A DNA stretch of 25,288 nt from a virus. The stretch's first letter is position 1, and each line of letters opens with the position of its first letter. The notes under the pieces were generated by a model. The model saw nothing but the letters and a program-made list of their open reading frames with translations, was not told the DNA's origin and searched no databases. A program made the translations under genes and the position numbers. Of the stretch, positions 15,596 to 22,673 are shown one piece after another. Where the stretch lies: positions 1-25,288 of the IMG/VR virus record IMGVR_UViG_3300028027_000221. One strand, 5' to 3'.

Positions 15596-16083
15596 TTTAT
15601 CGCTAAATTAATATTTTCAACTATTCTGCAACCTTCGATTTCTTGACCGCTTTCGATTGCTTTCTTTATTGCAGTTTTGTCAGGTGATTCAGTTACCTTA
15701 ATGCTTTTAAATTCCTTTGGCAAATCGTTTGTATCAATAGTTACTTCTACTGACTTTGATTTTCTTGTACTTAATTTCAAAAATCCAGCTTCAAAATTAC
15801 CAAACATATTAACCGCATTTAAGAGATTGTTTTTAAGCCTTAATACAAGACTATCATTTGCTTTCTTAATAGCTTGTAAACGCTTAATTTCTTCATCTAT
15901 TCTCGCGTTAAAAGACTCTCTTTGCTTAATAACTTCAACATAAGCTATCGATTTTACTTCTAACTCTGATTTATTGATTGTTAAAGCACTTTCTAACTCA
16001 GTAGTTAGTTCTCCTTCTGCTTGTTCTATTTGAGAAATTAGATCTAAATATTCCTCTTTGATTATATATAAACTCTTTTCCAT
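15592..16083 (-). CDS. Siphovirus Gp157-like protein
   Basis: The protein has 163 residues with the Gp157 layout. The N-terminal 95 residues form a long coiled coil, followed by GNFEAGFLKLSTRKSKSVEV, then DLPKEFKSIKV, SPDKTAIKKAIESGQEI and GCRIVENINLAIK. Gp157 proteins occur beside single-strand annealing proteins in many siphophages and have been linked to phage resistance, though the mechanism is unclear. Here it is three genes from ERF and is in the same unit. The start codon overlaps the stop of the 46-aa gene (TAATG). Confidence 0.88.
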   Translation of the reverse strand: MEKSLYIIKEEYLDLISQIEQAEGELTTELESALTINKSELEVKSIAYVEVIKQRESFNARIDEEIKRLQAIKKANDSLVLRLKNNLLNAVNMFGNFEAGFLKLSTRKSKSVEVTIDTNDLPKEFKSIKVTESPDKTAIKKAIESGQEIEGCRIVENINLAIK

Positions 16084-16223
16084 TACTTTTGATTTTCTTC
16101 GATTATTACTTTTTTTAACGTTGTCAACATATGTACTACGTTTTCTTCTGATAAGCTGTGTAACTCTTTATTTTCAATCATTTCTAACCATCGGTCAATA
16201 AGTCTAATTGGTAACTCTTGCAT
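16083..16223 (-). CDS. Small 46-residue protein, unknown
   Basis: An ATG at 16223 opens a 46-codon frame beginning MQELPIRLIDRWLEMI and ending EENQK. It is predicted to be two amphipathic helices. The stop TAA shares bases with the Gp157 start (TAATG), and the previous gene ends 2 nt upstream of this ATG. This tight packing, with no other use for the space, supports a real gene. Function is unknown. Confidence 0.65.
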   Translation of the reverse strand: MQELPIRLIDRWLEMIENKELHSLSEENVVHMLTTLKKVIIEENQK

Positions 16224-16225
16224 AA

Positions 16226-16324
16226 CTATTTATTTAAATTGATTAGTATTTCTTCTAATAAGGCACACTCTATATGTGCCTGTTCTTGTTCGCTTACTTC
16301 GTTATATAAGTCTTCGTTTCTCAT
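16226..16324 (-). CDS. Very small 32-residue protein, unknown
   Basis: The frame starts at ATG 16324, overlapping the ERF stop codon as ATGA, and runs 32 codons (MRNEDLYNEVSEQEQAH onward) to a TAG, 2 nt before the next gene. It is acidic and helical. The ATGA coupling supports translation, but at this size the call stays tentative. Confidence 0.5.
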   Translation of the reverse strand: MRNEDLYNEVSEQEQAHIECALLEEILINLNK

Positions 16325-16833
16325 CCTAACACTTCTTTGATTTCTAACTCTTGTTGTGGTGTTAAAGTATAGCTATCTTTTAATTTAGCATATAACTCAA
16401 CTTCTCCATTAATCATACGCTCGATTGCTGAACTAAATGCTTTGTCTGAAAGTGTTGGTTTTACCTTAGTGATGTTTTGACTTGCAGTATTCCCGTCGTC
16501 ATCAACAACTTCCAAACTTAAAGCACTCTGCAAACTATAACGTCTGTAATAAGTTATTTGAGAACCTCTTTGCTGTGGATTTAAACTACCATCTAATTCT
16601 AAAATACTTTCGATTTTCTCACCTGTTTCAACATCGATTATTTGAGTAACCAACCTGCCATTAATAATCGGTTGTAATAGTAGTAATCCATTCTCTAACA
16701 ACACTGGCTCAACTACTTCGATAAGTGCATTAATGTCGGCATACGTGTTTTTAAAGTGGCTATTCTTCATGGTCTTTTTAACCTTTCCGATTTGCTTCTT
16801 AGCTTCTAATAACTTTTGATAAATTTTGCTCAT
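16321..16833 (-). CDS. erf: ERF-family single-strand annealing recombinase
   Basis: The protein has 170 residues from the ATG at 16833. A ten-codon upstream extension would need a TTG start and is not favoured; the leader ATCAAAAGTT before 16833 resembles that of other genes here. ERF features are FKNTYADINALIEVV, VLLENGLLLLQ, TGEKIESILEL, then QRGSQITYYRRYSLQSALSL and DDDGN. ERF proteins anneal complementary single strands and repair or circularise phage DNA. It lies in one unit with Gp157 and a DUF3127 SSB-like protein, a normal recombination set. The C-terminal 45 residues are variable. Confidence 0.9.
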   Translation of the reverse strand: MSKIYQKLLEAKKQIGKVKKTMKNSHFKNTYADINALIEVVEPVLLENGLLLLQPIINGRLVTQIIDVETGEKIESILELDGSLNPQQRGSQITYYRRYSLQSALSLEVVDDDGNTASQNITKVKPTLSDKAFSSAIERMINGEVELYAKLKDSYTLTPQQELEIKEVLG

Positions 16834-16881
16834 AACTTTTGATTTAAAATGTGCGTTAACCAAGTCGCACCCCTTGTTATA

Positions 16882-17028
16882 TTATTTGATTAAATTTCCT
16901 AATTGTTGTCCAAAATTTCCTAACTCTGAGTAGTTCCAACCAGCTACCTCTACTTCTTTTTTTTCGTTTTCAAAATCAAACATTTCGTTAAATTCTTTGC
17001 TTTCTAAGATGTCATTTAAAGTTTCCAT
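16882..17028 (-). CDS. Small 48-residue protein, first gene of its unit
   Basis: An ATG at 17028 opens 48 codons (METLNDILESKEFNEMF to LGNLIK). It follows the promoter at 17050-17080 by about 15 nt from the predicted start site, a placement that strongly favours a real gene. It is acidic in the first half, with an aromatic Gly/Gln-rich tail (AGWNYSELGNFGQQLGN). Function is unknown. A 48-nt gap to ERF holds only an A-rich leader. Confidence 0.65.
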   Translation of the reverse strand: METLNDILESKEFNEMFDFENEKKEVEVAGWNYSELGNFGQQLGNLIK

Positions 17029-17049
17029 ATCTTTTCGTATTTGTTTCTA

Positions 17050-17080
17050 CAAAGATACACATAAATTACACTTATACAAA
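17050..17080 (-). promoter_or_regulatory. Bacteroidota-type promoter of the recombination unit
   Basis: On the minus strand TTTG (17080-17077), 19 bp, then TATCTTTG (17057-17050). This is an exact fit to TTTG-N19-TAnnTTTG. Transcription would start near 17043 and run into the 48-aa gene and ERF. The -33 element sits inside the inverted repeat at 17062-17094. Confidence 0.75.
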
Positions 17081-17094
17081 CTAAATGTAATTTA
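17062..17094. promoter_or_regulatory. Inverted-repeat operator candidate
   Basis: TAAATTACA (17062-17070) and TGTAATTTA (17086-17094) are perfect 9-bp arms with a 15-nt spacer holding the -33 element. A protein bound here would block RNA polymerase. A close copy with the same 15-nt spacing lies at 25184-25212 over another promoter. It also covers the stop codon of the VRR-NUC gene. Confidence 0.6.
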
Positions 17095-17355
17095 TTTTAA
17101 TAATAATTTTAATTCATCGAGTGAACGCACAACATAATACTTGAATCCTTGTGTTTCAATTAGATGTTGTTGATACTCTTGCAACTTACTTTGTTTGCCT
17201 ATTTCTGTTTTAAACTCAATGAAAATAGTTTGACCATTTTTGAAAATAGTTAGGTCAGGATATCCATTAACATTGCATCTAATTACTTTTAAACAATACC
17301 AGCCTTCTTTTTTAAGGTAATTAATACACTTACTTTGTATCTCTGATTCTCTCAT
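17092..17355 (-). CDS. VRR-NUC domain nuclease
   Basis: The protein has 87 residues, the size of a stand-alone phage VRR-NUC domain. It has ESEIQSKCINYLKKEGW at the start, NVNGYPDLTIF (about 28-38) with the catalytic Asp34, FIEFKTEIGKQSKLQEYQ (about 45-62) with the Glu-x-Lys pair and the Q of the motif, then YYVVRSLDEL. VRR-NUC enzymes are PD-(D/E)XK-type, often acting on branched DNA or flaps. It overlaps the helicase gene by 26 nt, suggesting the two act together in replication or repair. Confidence 0.88.
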   Translation of the reverse strand: MRESEIQSKCINYLKKEGWYCLKVIRCNVNGYPDLTIFKNGQTIFIEFKTEIGKQSKLQEYQQHLIETQGFKYYVVRSLDELKLLLK

Positions 17356-18541
17356 ACATTTTACTTGTAAAGTTTTTTTTCTTTTTTACTACATTGTGTA
17401 CACGTTCGGTTAGTGATTTCTTACCATACACAAAATAAACATCGTTTACCATCCTTTCTTTGGTCGTTAACCTATCAATTGATTGAATATAATTCGTGCC
17501 ACTGAATCCAAAATTGTAGAATACTAAGCAATCCGCTTTTGATAAGTTTACACCTAATGCATTCGAATATTGTTGACCGATATAAACCTTATCTGTTGTG
17601 TTAAATTCGTTTAAATCCAGCGTATTATTCAAAAAAACAGATTGTAATAACTCTAATTCCTCAATATAATAATAGAATATTGCTATTTTTTTACCTTTAA
17701 AGTAATCAAGTATAAATTCAGCTTTTGATTTATCCAAAGTCATAGTGTTACCACTTTCGAATTTAATAGTGCCACTTTCTAATTGATGAATTTTACTCAT
17801 TAATTTAGCTCCTGTATCTCCTAATATAACTTCGTCTTTACCTTGAATGATTAAATTTTTCTCTAATTCAATACTATACCTTTCACAACAGGAAGGAAAA
17901 TAAAGTATATGTTCGTTAACCTTTGATTGAAAACCGCTTTCTTCTTGCGTGTACTTCAAAACATATGGATTAATAACCTTATCAATTAAATCAACATTTG
18001 CTCCTGAATAATCATTAACTACTGAATAGCCTAAATGCTTTGGTTTAATCTTAACGTATGTATTTGCCCATTTATAAAATGTATTTTCTTTGAATGGAGA
18101 GTAATGACTTACCCAAAATTGGTGATACATTTGAGAATATGATTCTGCTGCTGGTGTACCACTTAAAAAAATCATAGGTTTGTTTCCGTACATCTTATTA
18201 AATAGCTGTACCCTTTTAGAAGGCTTTGGAAAAGCTCCAAATCTATGGTGTTCATCGTGTATAATTAAATCATAGTTAGTATCTAATTTTTCGATTTGTT
18301 CATCGTTAATAACGTTTAAATTGAAATTGTAACCAAACTCTTTATAATCTTTAATTATTGAGTCTATTGCCTTTTTTTTAGTTAAAAATAATACGTTGTT
18401 AGCACCAAACAACATTGCTGTGTTTAGTGCTGTTAACGTTTTTCCTGTTCTAACTTGCATAGCTAAATAAACTATATGCTTTTCTTTGAGTATATCACAA
18501 GCCTTTTGAGATATATCTATTTGGTAATCCCTTAAAATCAT
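17330..18541 (-). CDS. SNF2/DEAD-like superfamily 2 helicase
   Basis: The protein has 403 residues. It shows LRDYQ at the start, Walker A-type QVRTGKT (29-35), the box DEHH (96-99), motif III LSGTPA (126-131), and in the second domain KKIAIFYYY near 285 and a late QSIDRLTTKERMVNDVYFV segment matching motif VI (Q-x-x-x-R). These make a complete ATP-driven DNA translocase or helicase. Phage relatives work in replication or recombination. It overlaps the primase gene by 4 nt and the VRR-NUC gene by 26 nt, so it belongs to the replication block. Confidence 0.88.
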   Translation of the reverse strand: MILRDYQIDISQKACDILKEKHIVYLAMQVRTGKTLTALNTAMLFGANNVLFLTKKKAIDSIIKDYKEFGYNFNLNVINDEQIEKLDTNYDLIIHDEHHRFGAFPKPSKRVQLFNKMYGNKPMIFLSGTPAAESYSQMYHQFWVSHYSPFKENTFYKWANTYVKIKPKHLGYSVVNDYSGANVDLIDKVINPYVLKYTQEESGFQSKVNEHILYFPSCCERYSIELEKNLIIQGKDEVILGDTGAKLMSKIHQLESGTIKFESGNTMTLDKSKAEFILDYFKGKKIAIFYYYIEELELLQSVFLNNTLDLNEFNTTDKVYIGQQYSNALGVNLSKADCLVFYNFGFSGTNYIQSIDRLTTKERMVNDVYFVYGKKSLTERVHNVVKKKKNFTSKMYERIRDTK

Positions 18542-20745
18542 TTTTCTATTGTTTTTACCCAGCCATAAATAGTTGTTCTCGAAACATCTAACATTTCAGC
18601 TGCAACACTTTTATTTAATTTTTTATCGGCTTCATACATAGCTTTAAATTTGTCAAAAACGTTTACTTTATCCTTAGATATATTCTTTAAATCTGTTTTT
18701 TGCCTTGCATCTTGTTTTACTAACTTAGCCATATTTATAAAATACTCTGATAATCTTTCAGCTCTCAATATAGATTCTTTTTTAACCTGCTGGTAAGGAT
18801 ATGAAGTATCTGTTACACTCCATAAAGTATTTAACAATAATGCAAATCTTGGAATATAAGTCTTTTGTTTTGGCAGCATTGATTTCATATACTCATTTTC
18901 ATCGTCTGAATTTTGCATATTAGTTATTTTATCATGAATTCGCACCCATTCTCTTTCGCTTTCATCATTGAATTTAATAACGTGTGGTACTATCTCATCA
19001 TTTTCATCCATTCTTAAAAACTCTCTTGTTATTGTTTGCTTCATATTTATAACAAAATCACCATACCATTGTATGGCTTCAGGGCTTATGTAGTTATTAT
19101 TGTATTTATTAACTTTTAAATCAGGATAACATATCAAAATCCTATCTACAAAACCATTCTCTTTGTTTACACCATTACTAAAATCCTCGAAGATACTTGG
19201 TTGAATACCTCCAATAACAGGAATGAATGGTTTATCTACAAATGCGTTTTTTGTTGTCTTTCTGTTTAATGAAATAGGTGATCCACTCCAAGAGGATAGC
19301 CAAAACTCTAAATCTGAACCTGCTCGGTATTTATTCATATCTTTAAACCATCCTGCTAATTCGTCTTTAAATATTCCAACAGCATTTGGGTTTTCTTCGT
19401 GTAAATCAACTAAGGCTTCAATAGTAATATCACCTACGATAAATTGTTTGTTTTTAGGTTTCTTTATTTCTTCGCTTCTTTCTTTTTCCTTTTTATCTTT
19501 CGCTTCATATTCCAACCATTTTTGGTATTGCTTTTGATAATCTTTTTGCTCTTTTACATTTAAACTTCTTAGAGGTGAAATCATTTGTTGAATAGAAGGT
19601 GTTTTACCTATACCTGGTTTACCTACCAATGCAATCCATAAACTACAAACCTCCCTCCATCCTGGCTTTACTTCCATAACCATAGTATTACCAATAATTA
19701 GAGATAACATCCACATAAATGAACATCCCATATAATCAATAGATAAACCTAATGTGTTTGAACTTTCAGTTATAAAGTGTTGAATCTCAATAGGAAAAAT
19801 ATCTAACGGGAAACTTGATCTAATAATAGGCTCGTTTTTAACTATCTCTATTTTTTTTACCTGTCTACTACCATAACCATTTGTATATAATTCACTTGCT
19901 GCCTTATTAAAATCACCATTATGATTTTTATAAGCATACATCGTAAAAGGACTTAATAGTTTTTCGTTTGGGTAAATTGTACCTGTTGAAAAAAGAAACA
20001 TACACCCACTATCTTTGAATATATATCCTGAATGTGGGCTTTCTGCTCCATACCTTTTTATAACATAGCTTTTAGAGGTGTTTTTTACTATTGTAAAATC
20101 ATTAGAGATTAGATCTAAACAACTATGTTTTGAATTATAATCGTCCCATGGTGTTACCTCACTTATTGTAAATTCATTCTTTATTTCAATTTTAGCTGTC
20201 TCAGGATTTTTATAGTCGTAAGTTTTAGATATTGACCATATTATATCTCTTTCATCTTCTGATATATAATCAATTTCATGATATTCTTTTTTAGTTAAAA
20301 AATTATCGTAAATAACAACATAACCACCTGAACCTCTCGTTTCTATTATAGCTTCAGTCATACCCTCTAACTTAGCCACCTTTGTGTTACCCTTTTGTGT
20401 TTTAGTCTTGTAAAGAATATGATAACCGCCCTTTTGTGTTTTAGATATTACCACTTTATCCATAAAATCCTCGACGTTGTCGCAAAGAAAAGCGAGATAT
20501 TCGTCCCACCACTCTTTTTTCTCACTTACAGTACCTAAAACTTTTAAATCTATATCTATTACCTCTAAATCATTAAAACCTGTTACAAGTCCATATTTAG
20601 AGCAGTTTAAAAAATCTAATTCATCACTCGTTCTTTTACTTGTTTGATATTGCTTCCAAGAACCAATAGGTACTTTTTTTTCATCAACAGGAATAATACT
20701 AAAACCTATCGAACCTAATTTTTTTATGTAGTCTTTTGTAATCAT
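18538..20745 (-). CDS. Primase-polymerase/DUF3987 helicase fusion
   Basis: The protein has 735 residues in three parts. Residues 1-180 are a PrimPol domain: DID (64-66) for metals, SKTQKGGYHILYK (101-113) with His109, and ETRGSGGY (135-142). Residues about 230-295 form a primase C-terminal-like linker (SPFTMYAYKNHNGDFN, GYG). Residues about 310-680 are a DUF3987 ATPase: Walker A GKPGIGKT (375-382), KDELAGWF near 458, and later sensor elements. The last 25 residues (SVAAEMLDVSRTTIYGW) are a helix-turn-helix. The protein likely primes and unwinds DNA at the phage origin. It overlaps both neighbours by 4 nt. Confidence 0.9.
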   Translation of the reverse strand: MITKDYIKKLGSIGFSIIPVDEKKVPIGSWKQYQTSKRTSDELDFLNCSKYGLVTGFNDLEVIDIDLKVLGTVSEKKEWWDEYLAFLCDNVEDFMDKVVISKTQKGGYHILYKTKTQKGNTKVAKLEGMTEAIIETRGSGGYVVIYDNFLTKKEYHEIDYISEDERDIIWSISKTYDYKNPETAKIEIKNEFTISEVTPWDDYNSKHSCLDLISNDFTIVKNTSKSYVIKRYGAESPHSGYIFKDSGCMFLFSTGTIYPNEKLLSPFTMYAYKNHNGDFNKAASELYTNGYGSRQVKKIEIVKNEPIIRSSFPLDIFPIEIQHFITESSNTLGLSIDYMGCSFMWMLSLIIGNTMVMEVKPGWREVCSLWIALVGKPGIGKTPSIQQMISPLRSLNVKEQKDYQKQYQKWLEYEAKDKKEKERSEEIKKPKNKQFIVGDITIEALVDLHEENPNAVGIFKDELAGWFKDMNKYRAGSDLEFWLSSWSGSPISLNRKTTKNAFVDKPFIPVIGGIQPSIFEDFSNGVNKENGFVDRILICYPDLKVNKYNNNYISPEAIQWYGDFVINMKQTITREFLRMDENDEIVPHVIKFNDESEREWVRIHDKITNMQNSDDENEYMKSMLPKQKTYIPRFALLLNTLWSVTDTSYPYQQVKKESILRAERLSEYFINMAKLVKQDARQKTDLKNISKDKVNVFDKFKAMYEADKKLNKSVAAEMLDVSRTTIYGWVKTIEK

Positions 20746-21050
20746 AATTCAATAGTTTTACTTCTTCTATGATACACTCTATTATCGTCATTATATGTTT
20801 TAGCCAGCTTTATATTAAAAACTACCTTGTTAACTACCTTAGATATATTAAAATCATAATTAACACCATCTTTTTTCATTTTAAATCCTAACTCAGTCAT
20901 TACATCAATAATCTCTTGATTAGATACATAAACTCCGATTGAACTTTCACAAATATGTTTTAAACCATAAGAACTTGGAGCATTAGAATTAACGTTTTTT
21001 GTTCTTGTAATGGCATTTTCAACCCATTGTTTTATATAATCTTTTTTCAT
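20742..21050 (-). CDS. Small protein beside the primase, unknown
   Basis: The protein has 102 residues. It starts with helices, then SSYGLKHICESSIGVYVSNQEIIDVMTELGF and NYDFNISK, a layout I recall from small proteins of Bacteroidota phages that lie beside replication genes. The C-terminus is basic (YHRRSKTIEL). It may assist the primase or helicase. No enzymatic motif is seen. It overlaps the primase gene by 4 nt and starts 4 nt after the lipoprotein stop. Confidence 0.65.
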   Translation of the reverse strand: MKKDYIKQWVENAITRTKNVNSNAPSSYGLKHICESSIGVYVSNQEIIDVMTELGFKMKKDGVNYDFNISKVVNKVVFNIKLAKTYNDDNRVYHRRSKTIEL

Positions 21051-21054
21051 AATG

Positions 21055-21216
21055 CTACTTGTTTAAGTTAGGATGTTCTACATATACCCAGGTCGTACCA
21101 TTTTCAAACTTGGTTACGTGTGCTGTATAGGCTACATTTTTTAATACTAATGGCTGCTCCTTCTTTGAGCAACTTGAGATAACCAATAGGCTAACTGCGA
21201 TAATCATTTTTTTCAT
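21055..21216 (-). CDS. Small lipoprotein
   Basis: An ATG at 21216 opens 53 codons. Residues 1-16 are a lipoprotein signal: MKKMIIAVSLLVISSC, with Cys16 as the likely lipidation site and lipobox I-S-S-C. The mature part is about 38 residues (SKKEQPLVLKNVAYTAHV onward) with two or three possible strands. It is the first gene of the replication unit, about 145 nt after the predicted start site. Small phage lipoproteins sometimes block the receptor and exclude other phages, which is only a possibility here. Confidence 0.75.
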   Translation of the reverse strand: MKKMIIAVSLLVISSCSKKEQPLVLKNVAYTAHVTKFENGTTWVYVEHPNLNK

Positions 21217-21276
21217 ACGATGTTATTTATTTATGTTTGTTGTTTACTATATTGTTTTCCGTTATGCCAAAACGAA

Positions 21277-21354
21277 AAAACCCAAACGAAGGTAGCCACA
21301 TCGAAAGGCGTTCCTTTGTAAGGGTTTTAAAAAAGTCTTTTGTAATTTCGATGT
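21277..21354 (-). promoter_or_regulatory. Structured leader, possible attenuator
   Basis: In the 5' leader of the replication unit, ACATCGAAA and TTTCGATGT (21346-21354 and 21298-21306) form a 9-bp long-range stem. A second pairing, AAAACCC with GGGTTTT (21322-21328 and 21277-21283), ends in a short T run like a terminator, and a small AAAGG-AACG-CCTTT hairpin lies between. The small hairpin uses bases of the 9-bp stem, so the folds partly compete. Confidence 0.4.
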
Positions 21355-21367
21355 TACTTCAGATATA

Positions 21368-21400
21368 CAAATATAACTTATTTTCTTTAATTAGATACAA
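21368..21400 (-). promoter_or_regulatory. Bacteroidota-type promoter of the replication unit
   Basis: On the minus strand TTG (21400-21398), 22 bp, then TATATTTG (21375-21368). The -7 element and spacing equal those of the promoter near 25169. The predicted start is near 21361, giving a 145-nt leader before the lipoprotein gene. Confidence 0.6.
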
Positions 21401-21442
21401 TCTATTGTTATTTATATTAATTCTAAATAATAATGCGTTTTA

Positions 21443-21627
21443 GTGTAAAGTAGTGTAAAGTGTACACTATGTTTTTACATCAACTTTACACCTTCAAACC
21501 CTTATAAACATTGAGTTTTTTAGCAAAAGTGTAAAGTGTACAGTGTAAAATTTTTATTTTCAATTATTTTGTGTTAATTCTTTTAGATAATGTGTGTAAA
21601 GTAAACATTACACACACAACTTTACAC
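21443..21627. repeat. GTGTAAAG repeat cluster, candidate origin or operator array
   Basis: The motif GTGTAAAG occurs at 21443-21450, 21453-21460, 21529-21536 and 21594-21601, and inverted (CTTTACAC) at 21484-21491 and 21620-21627. A one-mismatch copy is at 21543-21550. The palindrome AGTGTACACT lies at 21459-21468, and TGTACA at 21537-21542. TGTGTGTAA/TTACACACA adds an inverted repeat near 21591. The intervening DNA is very AT-rich. The site is gene-free and next to the primase-helicase unit, as for iteron-type origins. Confidence 0.6.
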
Positions 21628-21654
21628 AAAAAAACCCACTCGTTTGAGTAGGTT
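21628..21654 (-). terminator. Intrinsic terminator after the lipoprotein gene
   Basis: On the minus strand AACCTACTC (21654-21646), a 4-nt loop AAAC, and GAGTGGGTT (21641-21633) pair over 9 bp with one wobble. A T run follows (down to 21628). It lies 18 nt after the lipoprotein stop and should end the early unit before the repeat cluster. Confidence 0.8.
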
Positions 21655-21672
21655 TACTGTTGTTTTATCTTG

Positions 21673-21879
21673 TTATTTATTAATACAAATTTCTTGACCT
21701 ATGTGAGCGTTCATCCAATCACCAGGATATAGCACGTGTGTTTCAACCCTTCCACCACGTTTGCGAATAGTGATTGAGTAATCGTGTACATTGTCATCAA
21801 TGATAGTTCCACACGTTTGATTTTCTTTCTCGCAACTAAATAACGTTGCTAATCCTAATACTAATATAACTTTTTTCAT
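21673..21879 (-). CDS. Small lipoprotein
   Basis: The protein has 68 residues from the ATG at 21879. A longer frame from 21915 would add 12 basic residues ahead of a perfect signal and is rejected. MKKVILVLGLATLFSC is a lipoprotein signal with lipobox L-F-S-C and Cys16. The mature part (EKENQTCGTIIDDNV, then HDYSITIRKRGGRVETHVL, then an AHIGQEICINK end) is beta-rich with two more cysteines. It is the last gene of unit 1 and is followed by a terminator. A role at the host envelope, such as superinfection exclusion, is possible but unproven. Confidence 0.78.
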   Translation of the reverse strand: MKKVILVLGLATLFSCEKENQTCGTIIDDNVHDYSITIRKRGGRVETHVLYPGDWMNAHIGQEICINK

Positions 21880-21883
21880 CCTC

Positions 21884-22486
21884 TTAAATATTATTTTCTT
21901 TTTTCCACAATTCAATTACTACAATAGACTTATCTAAATCCTCAATAAACACACCTTTTTTCTTGGCTCTTTCTAATCGTTTCACAATATCGAATAGGTA
22001 AGCATTCCAGCCCCTTTCTTGTGCTACCTTATACAAAGTGCCTTTGTCATTATTATAATGTTTAGGTATGTTTAATTCTTTATTATTTTCATCCCATTCA
22101 TTTAAACATTTGTCAAATATATTTAATTCGTTTTTATCTCTATCAATCAATAGATACAACGGATAAGATACAATATTATTAGAAAACTTAATAGTTACCC
22201 ACTCTTCTTGTATTCTTTCTACAACTCCTGTCTCGTTTGATAGGTCGTGTCCTGTAAGTTTTAAACCTCTAACTTTGTCTCCAATTCTTATTGTGTTATT
22301 TAATTCTTTAACCTCATCAAACCATACACCAGGCACATCGCTAAAATCAAACCAATGTGTAAGACCTTCTACTCTGAATTGTAATTCGTCTCGGTTTACT
22401 TGTTTTACCTTGTAAATTACATCCTTAATCACTCCTATGTTTTCAGAGCTGTGGCAACCTTTTAATTTTTGTCCTAAACTAACCAT
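21884..22486 (-). CDS. Two beta-barrel domains fused to a DUF3310-like domain
   Basis: The protein has 200 residues. Residues about 1-60 and 65-115 look like two small SH3/KOW-like barrels (LGQKLKGCHSSENIGVIKDV, then IRIGDKVRGLKLTGHDLS and GVVERIQEEWVTIKF). Residues 139-197 match the DUF3310 pattern: PKHYNNDKGTLYKVA, then WNAYLFDIVKRLERA and EDLDKSIVVIELW. The usual form is PxHY, then a helix with IKYIxR, then EDLxKAxxYL. DUF3310 proteins are common in phages and their function is not settled. The fusion is unusual. It starts within the 64-aa gene's end (8-nt overlap). Confidence 0.65.
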   Translation of the reverse strand: MVSLGQKLKGCHSSENIGVIKDVIYKVKQVNRDELQFRVEGLTHWFDFSDVPGVWFDEVKELNNTIRIGDKVRGLKLTGHDLSNETGVVERIQEEWVTIKFSNNIVSYPLYLLIDRDKNELNIFDKCLNEWDENNKELNIPKHYNNDKGTLYKVAQERGWNAYLFDIVKRLERAKKKGVFIEDLDKSIVVIELWKKENNI

Positions 22487-22673
22487 TACTTATATCTTTA
22501 AATTTTTTACCTATTTCTTTCTCGTTAAAGTAACACACAAAGTTGTTATCCGTTGTAACACTGAAATATCTGGAAGTTCCGAAGGTTTCAGTCCTTTTAA
22601 TTGTGTAAATTTTACCTTTTGTCATGTAGTCTATTCCTAACTCTAACAATAATAATTTATCTCCCACTTTCAT
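22479..22673 (-). CDS. Small SH3/KOW-like barrel protein
   Basis: The protein has 64 residues and looks like a single small barrel: MKVGDKLLLLELG, GKIYTIKRTETFG, YFSVTTDNNFVCYF, then a short end. It resembles the N-terminal halves of its neighbours at 21884-22486 and 24132-24584, so these may come from one family. Function is unknown. It overlaps both adjacent genes (8 and 4 nt). Confidence 0.6.
   Translation of the reverse strand: MKVGDKLLLLELGIDYMTKGKIYTIKRTETFGTSRYFSVTTDNNFVCYFNEKEIGKKFKDISNG

Noticed and set aside
21237-21443. A plus-strand frame of 68 codons in the gene-free region between the two lipoproteins
   Set aside because: It opposes every other gene, covers the promoter and leader elements of the replication unit, has no leader of the usual type, and its product is a low-complexity Leu/Ile/Asn-rich tail with no family features.
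21443-21627. A CRISPR array in the repeat-rich gap
   Set aside because: The repeats are only 8 bp, occur in both orientations and have irregular spacing, unlike CRISPR repeats of about 24-47 bp with even spacers.
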